A program made the position numbers and the translations under genes. This document shows positions 5,729 through 13,246 of a stretch of 15,194 bases of DNA, one piece after another. The stretch lies in the NCBI GenBank assembly GCA_030064795.1, contig JASJEI010000032.1:1-15194 (forward strand), in the 5' to 3' direction. Within the stretch, counting starts at the first letter, position 1. Each line of letters opens with the position of its first letter. The notes below the pieces were generated by a model. The model was not told the DNA's origin. It did no database searches and worked only from the letters and a program-made list of their open reading frames with translations. This DNA comes from Pleurocapsa sp. MO_226.B13 (GTDB lineage: Bacteria; Cyanobacteriota; Cyanobacteriia; Cyanobacteriales; Xenococcaceae).

Positions 5729-7836
5729 CTACTAACGGGGGCTTATTTGGTTATGATGGAAATCTGGGAGTAATTGCTGCTTTTGTTGATGCTGGCGATC
5801 CTAGTGCGACTAACGATACTGATGCTACCGTCAGCAATTTTTCTTGGACGATGGTGGATACTGAAATCCAAGGAACTTTTGAAATTAGCAATCTCGATCC
5901 TGGTGAAGAAATTGTTCTCGAAGCTTGGGTTGTATTGCAGGATGAAATTCCTATCGGCACTACTGGTAATGTAAAATCAAAACTCATTAGTGCCGAGACA
6001 TCGGGATTAATTGAAACTGGAGATGCTATCAGTACGGGCAATCAAACAATTCCCTTGCTGCGGGTGAAAGATTTTTTTAGCACCAAAGCCGATCTATCGG
6101 TTGTGGTTAGCGATGGTAATACGGTGACGGCTGGAGATGATTTGGCTCAAGTTAATCACGGCTCGCAGTTTACCTACACGATTCTTGCTACGAACAATTC
6201 AGACGTAGTTGCCGACCAAGTTACGCTGACGGATCTCCTCGATCCTAACGTTAAATTTATTAGTGCTGAGGCGATCGACACCGCAGGGGCAATTACCACC
6301 GTGAGTCATGATGGTTCTGCTAGTGGCGGTACTTTAACTGGGGATTTGGGTTTTCTCAACCCTGGAGAAGAGGTAAGTATCGAAGTCACTGTCGAAGTTT
6401 TAGACACTGCACCCATAGCAGAAATTGGCGATTTGAGTAATACTGCCACGATTACATCTATCAATGACGATCCAGATTTAAGCAACAATACTAATGTAGA
6501 ACTGACCGACGTTTTAGAACTTAACGCCAATGAAGTATTAACTACTTCTAACACTACTGCCCCAGGGGTATTTGTTGTCGATGAAACAGGACAGATTGAA
6601 TATGATTTTCTCTATGATGGGGGCTGGTTTCAGGGAGAACTAGCAGTGTTTAGTTTGGCAGGAATGGAGGCATATGAATATGGCTCTTTAGATTATCTGC
6701 AAGAAGCAACAGCCAGGGCGATAAGCAACTCAACCCAGGGCAGAATTTTAACTAGTGATCGCGATGAGGGAGCGCGTTTCGATTTTAAAGTTGACTGGGA
6801 AAAGAATTTTAATCAGGGGAACTACCAAGGTACTAAGACTTTTGCGATGAATCCTGGGGAGGAAGTAGGTTTTATGATGGTGCAGCATACTACATTTGCT
6901 GAAATCTATAACGATCCTAGTATTACCTCTAGATGGGGCAAAAAGGTTCTTTTTTCCACAGATACTAATCAAGTTGCTGCGGTAGACAATAACGGAACGT
7001 TTGCTTTTGAAGATATCAAGGTAGACAATAATTCCGATCGCGACTACAACGATTTTGTGTTTCAGGTGACAGGTATGAGGGGGAATGTCTCCAGTTTAGA
7101 TGTAGTTGGCAATAGCGATCGCGATTGGCGCACCACGGAAATGGGACAACAACTTCTTAGTTATGCTAGTGGTGAAGGTTTTACTGAAAGGGTATTTGAA
7201 GTAGGAGCAACGGGAGAAGTCATTATCGATTATCTCTACGATGGTGGCTGGTATGAATCGGCAGTAGGCATCTTTAGCCTTGAAGGTATGGAAATGTACG
7301 CTCTCAACTCTGATGCTTTTGCTACCGAAGCAATCAATCGCGCCTTAAGTAATACGGAACAGGGATATGTAGTCACTCAAGACCCTTTAGAGGGAGCTAA
7401 ACACAGCAGTTTATTGAGATGGGAAAGAAACTTTAATCAGGGAGAATATCAAGGTAGACAAATCTTTCACATGAATCCTGGCGATCGCTTTGGTTTAGTA
7501 TTAATTCCCGACGCTACTATAGAAGACTCTTTGACTGCACCAGATTGGGCAACTAAAAAACAACCCTTCTTTTCTCTGACTGCTGCTAATGCAGATAACA
7601 CGATACAAATCGGAACGGTTTACGATGGGGTTGAAGGAGCGATTATTGGTTGGGAAGATGTTCCCCGCGATCGTGGTTCTAATCAAGACTACGACGATAT
7701 TGTTTTGGCAATTGAAGGGGCAGATGCAGTGGGTATTCATGCCATTGAAGATTTAATCCACAGTAACCGTAATTGGCTAAATACTCCAGTCGGTCAAGAT
7801 ATTATTAGTTATTTTGACAACCTAAATGCTATTTAA
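5680..7836 (+). CDS. DUF11 plus two DUF4114 repeats: predicted surface or extracellular protein
   Basis: The main body (718 residues from the ATG at 5680) is probably the continuation of the frame that starts at 5462, so its own start is doubtful. Domains: a beta-rich N-terminal region (1-130); a DUF11-type Ig-like module at about 136-276 (ADLSVVVSDGNTVTAGDD, NHGSQFTYTILATNNSDVVA, LSNTATITSINDDPDLSNNT); then two repeats of about 205 residues. Each repeat opens with a YDGGW block (LYDGGWFQGELAVFSLAGME; DYLYDGGWYESAVGIFSLEG) and ends in a DUF4114 core with an acidic loop: SDRDYNDFVFQV (452-463) and SNQDYDDIVLAIEG (667-680). The Asp-rich loops suggest calcium binding (inference). There is no signal peptide or anchor, so export, if any, may be by a type I system. 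A terminator follows at 7888. It is a paralogue of the next gene. A role in EPS or cell-surface structure is inferred from its position between pssE and the sugar transferase. Confidence 0.82.
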   Translation: MVNGDTITVTAGWETVTTNGGLFGYDGNLGVIAAFVDAGDPSATNDTDATVSNFSWTMVDTEIQGTFEISNLDPGEEIVLEAWVVLQDEIPIGTTGNVKSKLISAETSGLIETGDAISTGNQTIPLLRVKDFFSTKADLSVVVSDGNTVTAGDDLAQVNHGSQFTYTILATNNSDVVADQVTLTDLLDPNVKFISAEAIDTAGAITTVSHDGSASGGTLTGDLGFLNPGEEVSIEVTVEVLDTAPIAEIGDLSNTATITSINDDPDLSNNTNVELTDVLELNANEVLTTSNTTAPGVFVVDETGQIEYDFLYDGGWFQGELAVFSLAGMEAYEYGSLDYLQEATARAISNSTQGRILTSDRDEGARFDFKVDWEKNFNQGNYQGTKTFAMNPGEEVGFMMVQHTTFAEIYNDPSITSRWGKKVLFSTDTNQVAAVDNNGTFAFEDIKVDNNSDRDYNDFVFQVTGMRGNVSSLDVVGNSDRDWRTTEMGQQLLSYASGEGFTERVFEVGATGEVIIDYLYDGGWYESAVGIFSLEGMEMYALNSDAFATEAINRALSNTEQGYVVTQDPLEGAKHSSLLRWERNFNQGEYQGRQIFHMNPGDRFGLVLIPDATIEDSLTAPDWATKKQPFFSLTAANADNTIQIGTVYDGVEGAIIGWEDVPRDRGSNQDYDDIVLAIEGADAVGIHAIEDLIHSNRNWLNTPVGQDIISYFDNLNAI

Positions 7837-7887
7837 AGCAACAATTTTCGAGATCGCTAATTAAACAACTTTTCTCAAAAACTCATT

Positions 7888-7914
7888 ACTCTGGTTAAGC
7901 TACCAGAGTTTTTT
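7888..7914 (+). terminator. Rho-independent terminator after first DUF4114 gene
   Basis: ACTCTGGT (7888-7895) and ACCAGAGT (7902-7909) form a perfect 8-bp stem with a 6-base loop, followed by five further T. It lies 52 bases after the stop codon and separates this gene from the second DUF4114 gene. Confidence 0.85.
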
Positions 7915-7985
7915 GTGTTTAATCAATCGTCTTGCGAACCAAAGTTATACATAACATATACGCCACGCCAGAAAAATATTCGATC

Positions 7986-8036
7986 TCAAACAATTAAACA
8001 GACTCGATCGCAAATAGTAGCTTGTGATACTAAAAA
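7986..8036 (+). promoter_or_regulatory. Shared 51-bp promoter-like element, copy B (second DUF4114 gene)
   Basis: TCAAACAATTAAAC starts the element, CGATC follows at the same offset as in the other copies, and GATACTAAAAA ends it. The -10-like GATACT is 45 bases before the ATG at 8077. It comes directly after the terminator at 7888-7914, the expected place for a new promoter. Confidence 0.6.
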
Positions 8037-8076
8037 CTAACGCTAATTAAGTTTTATAAATCGAATTATCAAAGCA

Positions 8077-10686
8077 ATGACAACTATTAACGATCTAAAT
8101 ACAGGAATTTTTCAGGTTAACTCTGGGGGAGAAGTTGGTATCAATTATCTTTACGATGGTGGTTGGTACAAAGGAGAATTAGCCATCTTTAGTCTTCAAG
8201 GGATGGAGAATTTGGAGACCAATTCCCCAGAATTTTTGCAAGAAGCTGCTAACCGTGCCTTAAGCAATTCCGAATTAGGTTATGTAGTAATTCAAGACCA
8301 AACAGATCGCGCTCGCTTTAGCGATCTCAATAATGAATTGACTTGGGAAGGTGAATATAACGGCGGAGTCTACAACGGCGTTCAAACCTTCCAGATGGAG
8401 TCAGGCGATCGCTTTGCCATGATGTTAGTCAAAAATGGTACGGTTAGCGATTGGGCTACTAACCCTAACACCGACGAAGTATTATTTTCCTATGACACTG
8501 TTGAATTAAATGATGGAACAACCCTAGGACAAATTGCCGATCTTACTGGGGATGGTAATACCTTTGGTTGGGAAGATGTCAACCTCGATAATACTGCTAG
8601 TTTAGACCGCGATTATAATGACTTGGTAGTACAAGTAGAAGGAGCTTCCGCTACTACGGAAACGATTGAAAACTCAATTTACAGCGATCGCAATTGGCTG
8701 AATACTGAAGTCGGACAAGAATTAGTAGAATACGCCAACCGCCTTAAATTTGAGAATGGAACATTTACTGTTAATTCCACAGGTCAAGTTGAATTTGATT
8801 ATCTTTATGACGGTGGTTGGTATCAAGGAGAACTAGCCGTCTTTAGCCTCAAAGGTATGGAGGTTTACGAACCAGGATCGGTAGAATTTCTGACTGAAGC
8901 TACTCGTCGTGCTTTAACTAATAGCAACCAGGGGCGAATTTTAATTAGCGATCGCACTGAAGGGGCGTATTTTAGCGACAAAGTGTCCTGGGAAAACGAT
9001 TTTAATGTCGATCCAGATGGTTATCAAGGAGTTCGATCCTTTGAGATGGAGGCAGGAGACGAACTGGCTTTTATGTTAGTGCAGCACACTACAGTGCAAG
9101 ATATCTACCAACATCCCTATAGTACTTCTCAATGGGGTAAAAAAGTTCTCTTCTCCACCGATACCAATCAGGTAGCAGCGGTAGACAACAACGGTACTTT
9201 GGCTTTTGAAGATATCGTTGTTAGTTCTGGTAATTCAGACTACGATTACAATGATTTTATTTTTCAGGTAAAAGGTTTAGAAAGCAATAATACCGTCAGT
9301 TTTGATGAAGTAGTTAACCCCAATCGAGATTGGCGCAACACGGGAACGGGAGTAAACTTGCTGACTTATGCCAATCGAACTTCCTTCAATGAAGGTGTGT
9401 TTGAAGTTGGAGAAACTGGCGAAGTAACTTTTGACTACCTATATGATGGCGGTTGGTTTCAAGGGGAATTAGCCGTGTTCAGTCTGGCAGGAATGGATAT
9501 CTACGAACCTGGTTCCAAGGCTTTTATTGCCGAAGCTACTCGTAGGGCATTAACCAACTCCGAACAGGGTTATGTCTTAGCCAAAGATCGTACCGAAGGG
9601 GCGCGTTTTACCGAAAAAATGGACTGGGAAAATAATTTCAATCTCGATCCTGGTAGTTATCAAGGAGTAAAAACCTTCACCATGAACCCAGGGGAGAAAT
9701 TTGCCTTCATGCTGGTACAGCACACCACAGTTTCGGAAATTACCGATCCTACTAAAATTGGGCAGTGGGGCAAAATGCCCATCTTTTCTACTCCTGAAGC
9801 CAATCCTGAATATGCCGAGGAAGGTTTGATGGTAGATGTAGATGGCAACGGTACTTATGCTTTTGAAGATGTTTTGCTTAATAGCGATCGCGACTATAAT
9901 GATTTTGTCTTTCAAATTAAAGGTGCCACGGGAGCGGTTTCATCGGTAGATCTCTATTCAAATAGCGATCGCGATTGGCGCAATACCACTATAGGTCAAG
10001 AAATTTTAGAATATAGCAATCGAGCTTTATTTGATGAAGGGGTATTTCAAGTAGGAGAATCAGGAGAAGTAATTATTGATTTTCTCTACGATGGTGGCTA
10101 TTACCAAGGGGCTGAAGTCGGTATTTTTAGCCTTGATGGTATGGATATCTACGAAACGGGTTCGGATGCCTTTATCGAGGAGGCAATTAATCGAGCGCAA
10201 AGTAATTCTACTCAAGGCTATACAGTAATTAAAGATATTGAAGAAGGGGCAAAATTTAGTGCCGATCTCTATTGGGAAGACGACTATAACGATCGAGAAC
10301 AATATCAAGGAAAACAGACTTTCTTAATGAATCCTGGGGACACTTTTGGTTTAGTTCTCGTTCCCGATGGTACTCTAGACGAAGCTTTGACCGCTCCCGA
10401 TTGGGCAATCAAAAAAGATCCCCTTTTCTCTATGCCTGCTGCTAATATTAACAATCAGGTTCAATTTGCAGATATTAAAACTGACACCCAAGGAACGATT
10501 GTTGGCTTTGAAGATGTACGTCTCGATATCGGATCGAATCAAGATTATAACGATATTATTTTAGCTATTGAAGGGGCGCAAAGTATCGGTTTCGATGATG
10601 TTGAAGATGTCATAGCTAGCAACCGTAATTGGCTCGATATGGGAATCGGTCAAGATATTGTCGGTTATTTCGATAATTCTCTTTAA
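8077..10686 (+). CDS. Four-repeat DUF4114 protein, predicted surface or extracellular
   Basis: The 869 residues are almost entirely four tandem units of about 210 residues (roughly 8-220, 226-432, 438-647 and 653-864). Each begins with a strand ending in YLYDGGWYxGELAxFSLxGM and a helix (EAxxRALTNSxQGxV). Then comes a YQGxxTFxMxPGDxFAFMLV segment and a DUF4114 core with an acidic loop: LDRDYNDLVV (176-185), SDYDYNDFIF (387-396), SDRDYNDFVF (603-612) and SNQDYNDIIL (820-829). Short DRDWRNT/DRNWLNT linkers join the units. The fourth unit is a distinct subtype (YYQGAEVGIFSL, IGSNQDYND) and matches the last unit of the preceding protein, which shows that the two genes are paralogous. No signal peptide, membrane segment or anchor is visible. 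The acidic loops suggest calcium binding (inference). A start at ATG 8077 fits the first repeat; no clear Shine-Dalgarno. It is its own transcript, between element B and the terminator at 10719. Confidence 0.9.
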   Translation: MTTINDLNTGIFQVNSGGEVGINYLYDGGWYKGELAIFSLQGMENLETNSPEFLQEAANRALSNSELGYVVIQDQTDRARFSDLNNELTWEGEYNGGVYNGVQTFQMESGDRFAMMLVKNGTVSDWATNPNTDEVLFSYDTVELNDGTTLGQIADLTGDGNTFGWEDVNLDNTASLDRDYNDLVVQVEGASATTETIENSIYSDRNWLNTEVGQELVEYANRLKFENGTFTVNSTGQVEFDYLYDGGWYQGELAVFSLKGMEVYEPGSVEFLTEATRRALTNSNQGRILISDRTEGAYFSDKVSWENDFNVDPDGYQGVRSFEMEAGDELAFMLVQHTTVQDIYQHPYSTSQWGKKVLFSTDTNQVAAVDNNGTLAFEDIVVSSGNSDYDYNDFIFQVKGLESNNTVSFDEVVNPNRDWRNTGTGVNLLTYANRTSFNEGVFEVGETGEVTFDYLYDGGWFQGELAVFSLAGMDIYEPGSKAFIAEATRRALTNSEQGYVLAKDRTEGARFTEKMDWENNFNLDPGSYQGVKTFTMNPGEKFAFMLVQHTTVSEITDPTKIGQWGKMPIFSTPEANPEYAEEGLMVDVDGNGTYAFEDVLLNSDRDYNDFVFQIKGATGAVSSVDLYSNSDRDWRNTTIGQEILEYSNRALFDEGVFQVGESGEVIIDFLYDGGYYQGAEVGIFSLDGMDIYETGSDAFIEEAINRAQSNSTQGYTVIKDIEEGAKFSADLYWEDDYNDREQYQGKQTFLMNPGDTFGLVLVPDGTLDEALTAPDWAIKKDPLFSMPAANINNQVQFADIKTDTQGTIVGFEDVRLDIGSNQDYNDIILAIEGAQSIGFDDVEDVIASNRNWLDMGIGQDIVGYFDNSL

Positions 10687-10718
10687 AATTATATTTAATA
10701 ATCAGACTTGAATTACTT

Positions 10719-10753
10719 GTAGGGCGTGGAATTCCTCGCTCTACTTTTTTTTT
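10719..10753 (+). terminator. Rho-independent terminator after second DUF4114 gene
   Basis: GTAGGGCG (10719-10726) pairs with CGCTCTAC (10737-10744) with one G-U pair, and the enclosed GGAATTCC can extend the stem. Nine T follow (10745-10753). Confidence 0.85.
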
Positions 10754-10774
10754 GCCAACAAGTCGGTCATTAAA

Positions 10775-10825
10775 TCGAACAAATAAACAAACGCGATCGC
10801 AAACTGCAACGAGTAATACTAAAAA
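10775..10825 (+). promoter_or_regulatory. Shared 51-bp promoter-like element, copy C (sugar transferase)
   Basis: TCGAACAAATAAAC, then CGCGATCGC, then AATACTAAAAA at the same spacing as the copies at 4046 and 7986. The -10-like AATACT is 29 bases before the ATG at 10850. It follows the terminator at 10719-10753. Confidence 0.6.
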
Positions 10826-10849
10826 TAATAAATTTATTACCGAACCATC

Positions 10850-11542
10850 ATGACTTATCAAACTACTGATAATAACCTGTATTTAATAACTTCTACGAAT
10901 CTCAGCGATCGAGTTAAAAACAATTCCTTAGTTCATGCTTCGGTTAATTCCAAAGGTAAACGTTTATTAGATATTTGTGGGGCGATCGTCGGGTTGATGA
11001 TTACCGCTATCTTATTTATTCCCATTGCTATAGCCATCTGGTTAGATAGTCCTGGAGCGATTTTCTTCAGTCAAACCCGTTGTGGTTATAAAGGAAAAAA
11101 ATTTCGGATTTGGAAGTTTCGTTCGATGGTTGCTAATGCTAGCGACTTAAAACACATGGTGGAAAATCAAATTGCAGGACCTTTGTTTAAAAATGAATGC
11201 GATCCTCGCGTTACTAAAGTAGGTCGCTTCTTGAGAAAAACAAGTTTAGATGAATTTCCTCAATTTTGGAATGTCTTGAAAGGAGACATGAGTTTAGTGG
11301 GAACTAGACCCCCTACTGTTGATGAAGTAGAGTGCTACGAAGTCAATCATCTGAAACGTTTGGACGTTAAACCTGGTTTAACTGGAGAATGGCAAGTTAA
11401 CGGACGTTCCCAAATTACTGACTTTGCTGAAGTATTGCGTTTGGATTTGCAGTATCAACAAAATTGGAATCTGATTTACGATTTGAAATTAATTTTTAAA
11501 ACCATCGGTGTAATTTTTAGTAAAAGAAGTGGTGCGTGCTAG
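10850..11542 (+). CDS. Polyprenyl-phosphate sugar-phosphate transferase (EPS initiating enzyme)
   Basis: This 230-residue bacterial sugar transferase (PF02397-type, the catalytic half of WcaJ/WbaP-like enzymes) transfers a sugar-1-phosphate from a nucleotide sugar to undecaprenyl phosphate. That reaction starts the EPS repeat unit at the cytoplasmic membrane. Signatures in order: KGKRLLDICGAIVGLM (35-50) entering a hydrophobic segment to about residue 64; DSPGAIFFSQTRCGYKGKKF (66-85); WKFRSM (88-93); the catalytic Asp-Glu motif in TSLDEFPQFWNVLKGDMSLV (131-150) followed by GTRPP; and KPGLTGEWQVNGRS (174-187). It lacks the extra N-terminal membrane domain of the long enzymes, so it is of the short type. 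It is preceded by the shared promoter-like element and has no visible Shine-Dalgarno. It acts upstream of PssD/PssE in the same pathway and appears intact. The next gene is convergent. Confidence 0.95.
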   Translation: MTYQTTDNNLYLITSTNLSDRVKNNSLVHASVNSKGKRLLDICGAIVGLMITAILFIPIAIAIWLDSPGAIFFSQTRCGYKGKKFRIWKFRSMVANASDLKHMVENQIAGPLFKNECDPRVTKVGRFLRKTSLDEFPQFWNVLKGDMSLVGTRPPTVDEVECYEVNHLKRLDVKPGLTGEWQVNGRSQITDFAEVLRLDLQYQQNWNLIYDLKLIFKTIGVIFSKRSGAC

Positions 11543-11582
11543 GGTTTATATATTTTTAAAAAACTCTTAGATTATTTATTAT

Positions 11583-12554
11583 TTATTGTTTATTTAATTT
11601 TTCATTGGCATCCCAGCTTTTTAGTTTTAAAGTTTCAATTAAGCTATCTAGTTGGGTGTAGTCTTCTACAGGAGCAAAATTCTTAATTCTAGCTGCGGAT
11701 AGTGCGGGATGTTCTGGAGGTATATTTAATAGTGCTTCTTTGACATCTTTAACTAATTCTGGGTCGGTATTTTTAAGAGCGGCGATCGGCCATTCAGGAT
11801 AGAGGGAGGTAGTATGAGCATAGGAAAAGTCATCGTTAGCGCGATCGATAATTCGTAGTTCATCTACACTGTTAATTAATCCCTTATCTACCATTTTTTC
11901 TAGTTGTCCAGTACGGATAAAACCAGCATCAATCGTGCCATTAAGTACGGCTAAAACAATATTATCTTGGGATTTATTTTCGATAAAACTCGCAAAGTCT
12001 TTAAAGGGATCGATCCCTTGCTGTTGTAGGTGATAAATTTGGAAAACGCAGCCGGCAGCAGCAGTTTCAAAATCGACACAAGCTACCTTTTTATCTCGAA
12101 GATCGGTAATATTTTTTATATTGCTATCTTGTTTGACTACAATTAAAGCACTAAATAGTGTCCCTGTTTTAGGTCGAGAATGAGTAACTAAAAATTCAGT
12201 ATCGTACAATCGGCGAATTTGCACCGCAGCCAAAGGATTATTAGTCGTAAAGTCTAAATTATCTGCCTCTACTTCGCTAAATTGACTATCTTGGGAGACG
12301 GTAACTAATTCAAAAGGTCTGCCGATAGTTTCTTCTAAATAATCTAATAAAGGTCGATATCTTTCGTTAACAGATACCGCACTATCAATACTCAAAACTC
12401 CAATGCGTACTGGCTCACCGATAGCGCGATCGCTCTTTTGGCTTGGGGTATTAGTTTTAGGAGTATTTATATTTGCTTGCGGTTTTTGACAAGCAGTAAA
12501 ACTGAAGATTAATAATAGACTCAGAGCAATTTGTTTAAATTTCATAAAAAACAT
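11583..12554 (-). CDS. PhnD-type periplasmic substrate-binding lipoprotein
   Basis: The frame has 323 residues from the ATG at 12552-12554. The in-frame ATG at 12543-12545 (MKFKQIALSLLL) has a better-placed leader and is probably the real start. A lipoprotein signal peptide ends in FSFTAC, with the lipidated Cys at residue 22 of the longer form. A type-2 periplasmic binding fold of the phosphate/phosphonate PhnD family follows: VRIGVLSIDSAVSVNERYRP (49-68), LDFTTNNPLAAVQ (100-112), LRDKKVACVDFETAAAGCVF (152-171) and GTIDAGFIRTGQL (206-218). No ABC permease or ATPase gene lies next to it. Instead it is the last gene of a same-strand run behind two kinase genes, 53 bases after the nearest. PhnD-like proteins next to kinases can serve as the ligand-sensing part of a two-component system (as in Ttr-type sensors), so sensing is as likely as transport. 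The ligand is unknown. Palindromes at 12572-12593 may regulate it. Confidence 0.88.
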   Translation of the reverse strand: MFFMKFKQIALSLLLIFSFTACQKPQANINTPKTNTPSQKSDRAIGEPVRIGVLSIDSAVSVNERYRPLLDYLEETIGRPFELVTVSQDSQFSEVEADNLDFTTNNPLAAVQIRRLYDTEFLVTHSRPKTGTLFSALIVVKQDSNIKNITDLRDKKVACVDFETAAAGCVFQIYHLQQQGIDPFKDFASFIENKSQDNIVLAVLNGTIDAGFIRTGQLEKMVDKGLINSVDELRIIDRANDDFSYAHTTSLYPEWPIAALKNTDPELVKDVKEALLNIPPEHPALSAARIKNFAPVEDYTQLDSLIETLKLKSWDANEKLNKQ

Positions 12555-12571
12555 CTACTAATAACCAATAA

Positions 12572-12593
12572 CTGTACAGACAAGGCATGCCTT
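12572..12593. promoter_or_regulatory. Paired palindromes upstream of the lipoprotein gene
   Basis: CTGTACAG (12572-12579) and AAGGCATGCCTT (12582-12593) are perfect palindromes, two bases apart, in the 53-base spacer between the kinase stop and the lipoprotein ATG. The second extends to near-perfect symmetry over 18 bp. No T-run follows on either side, so an operator or RNA pause hairpin is more likely than a terminator. Confidence 0.35.
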
Positions 12594-12607
12594 ATCTCTA
12601 CCAATCA

Positions 12608-13246
12608 TTAAATTTGTACTGTAAAAATAGATCCTTGAGGCTGATTATCTTCAATAAATATGTTTCCTTGATGGGCATCGATAACCATTTTGCAAAAAGC
12701 CAAACCCAAACCAATTTGATTGACATCTTTAAATTTGGTTCCTGTTTCGTATTTATTAAAGATACTTTGTTTGAATTCATCCTTGACCCCCATTCCGCGA
12801 TCGCATACTTGAATTTGTAAGGTTTTATCTGGTAAATCAAGGGGATTGACTTTGATAGTTACTTGACTTGATGAAGGAGAAAACTTAATAGCATTGGTAA
12901 GTAGATTTTCTAATAACCGACGAAATAAATTAGTATCGATTAAAATTTCCAGCTTAGTTTCAGATAATTGTGTATGAAGCTCAATGTTATTATTAGTAGC
13001 AGAAGGAGTTTTTTCTCTAATAATTTGACTAATTAAATCATTTATATTAGTGGAAGTTCGATCTAATTTTAATGTTCCCGATTCCATCTTTGCCATAATT
13101 AGCAAGTCATCGGTTAAAGCAGATAATCTCTGTCCAGAATCAGAAATTTGCTCGATTTTCTTTCTTTGTTTGATATCAAGTTCGCCCCGCAAAAGAAGTT
13201 CGCAAGCAAAAGTAATGTTGGGAGCATCCCATTTTGGAAGAAACAT
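12608..13246 (-). pseudogene. C-terminal kinase half of a response-regulator/histidine-kinase hybrid, split by a MITE
   Basis: The 212-residue frame holds the second dimerisation helix (IEQISDSGQRLSALTDDLLI) and a complete HATPase domain: N-box NLFRRLLENLLTNAIKFS (106-123), G1 CDRGMGV (148-154) and G2 IGLGLAFCKMVIDAHQGN (178-195). The His box is missing because it lies upstream of the insertion. The first ten residues (MFLPKWDAPN) are read from the MITE, which supplies the ATG at 13244-13246. If translated, the product would bind ATP but have no phospho-acceptor His. Removing the 99-bp element plus one 8-bp target copy fuses this frame exactly to the 13788 frame (RNPIGNITFACELLLRG), restoring a protein of 357 residues with REC-HisKA-HATPase architecture. 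Before insertion it would have been a cytosolic hybrid kinase of the type common in cyanobacteria. Confidence 0.8.

Noticed and set aside
5751..6041. Minus-strand and alternate-frame readings inside the DUF4114 genes (also near 6306, 6748, 7501, 9577, 10060)
   Set aside because: Antisense shadows of a well-conserved repeat protein with no domains of their own.
12587..12840. Short plus and minus frames over the kinase 3' end
   Set aside because: They overlap a clear HATPase domain in another frame.
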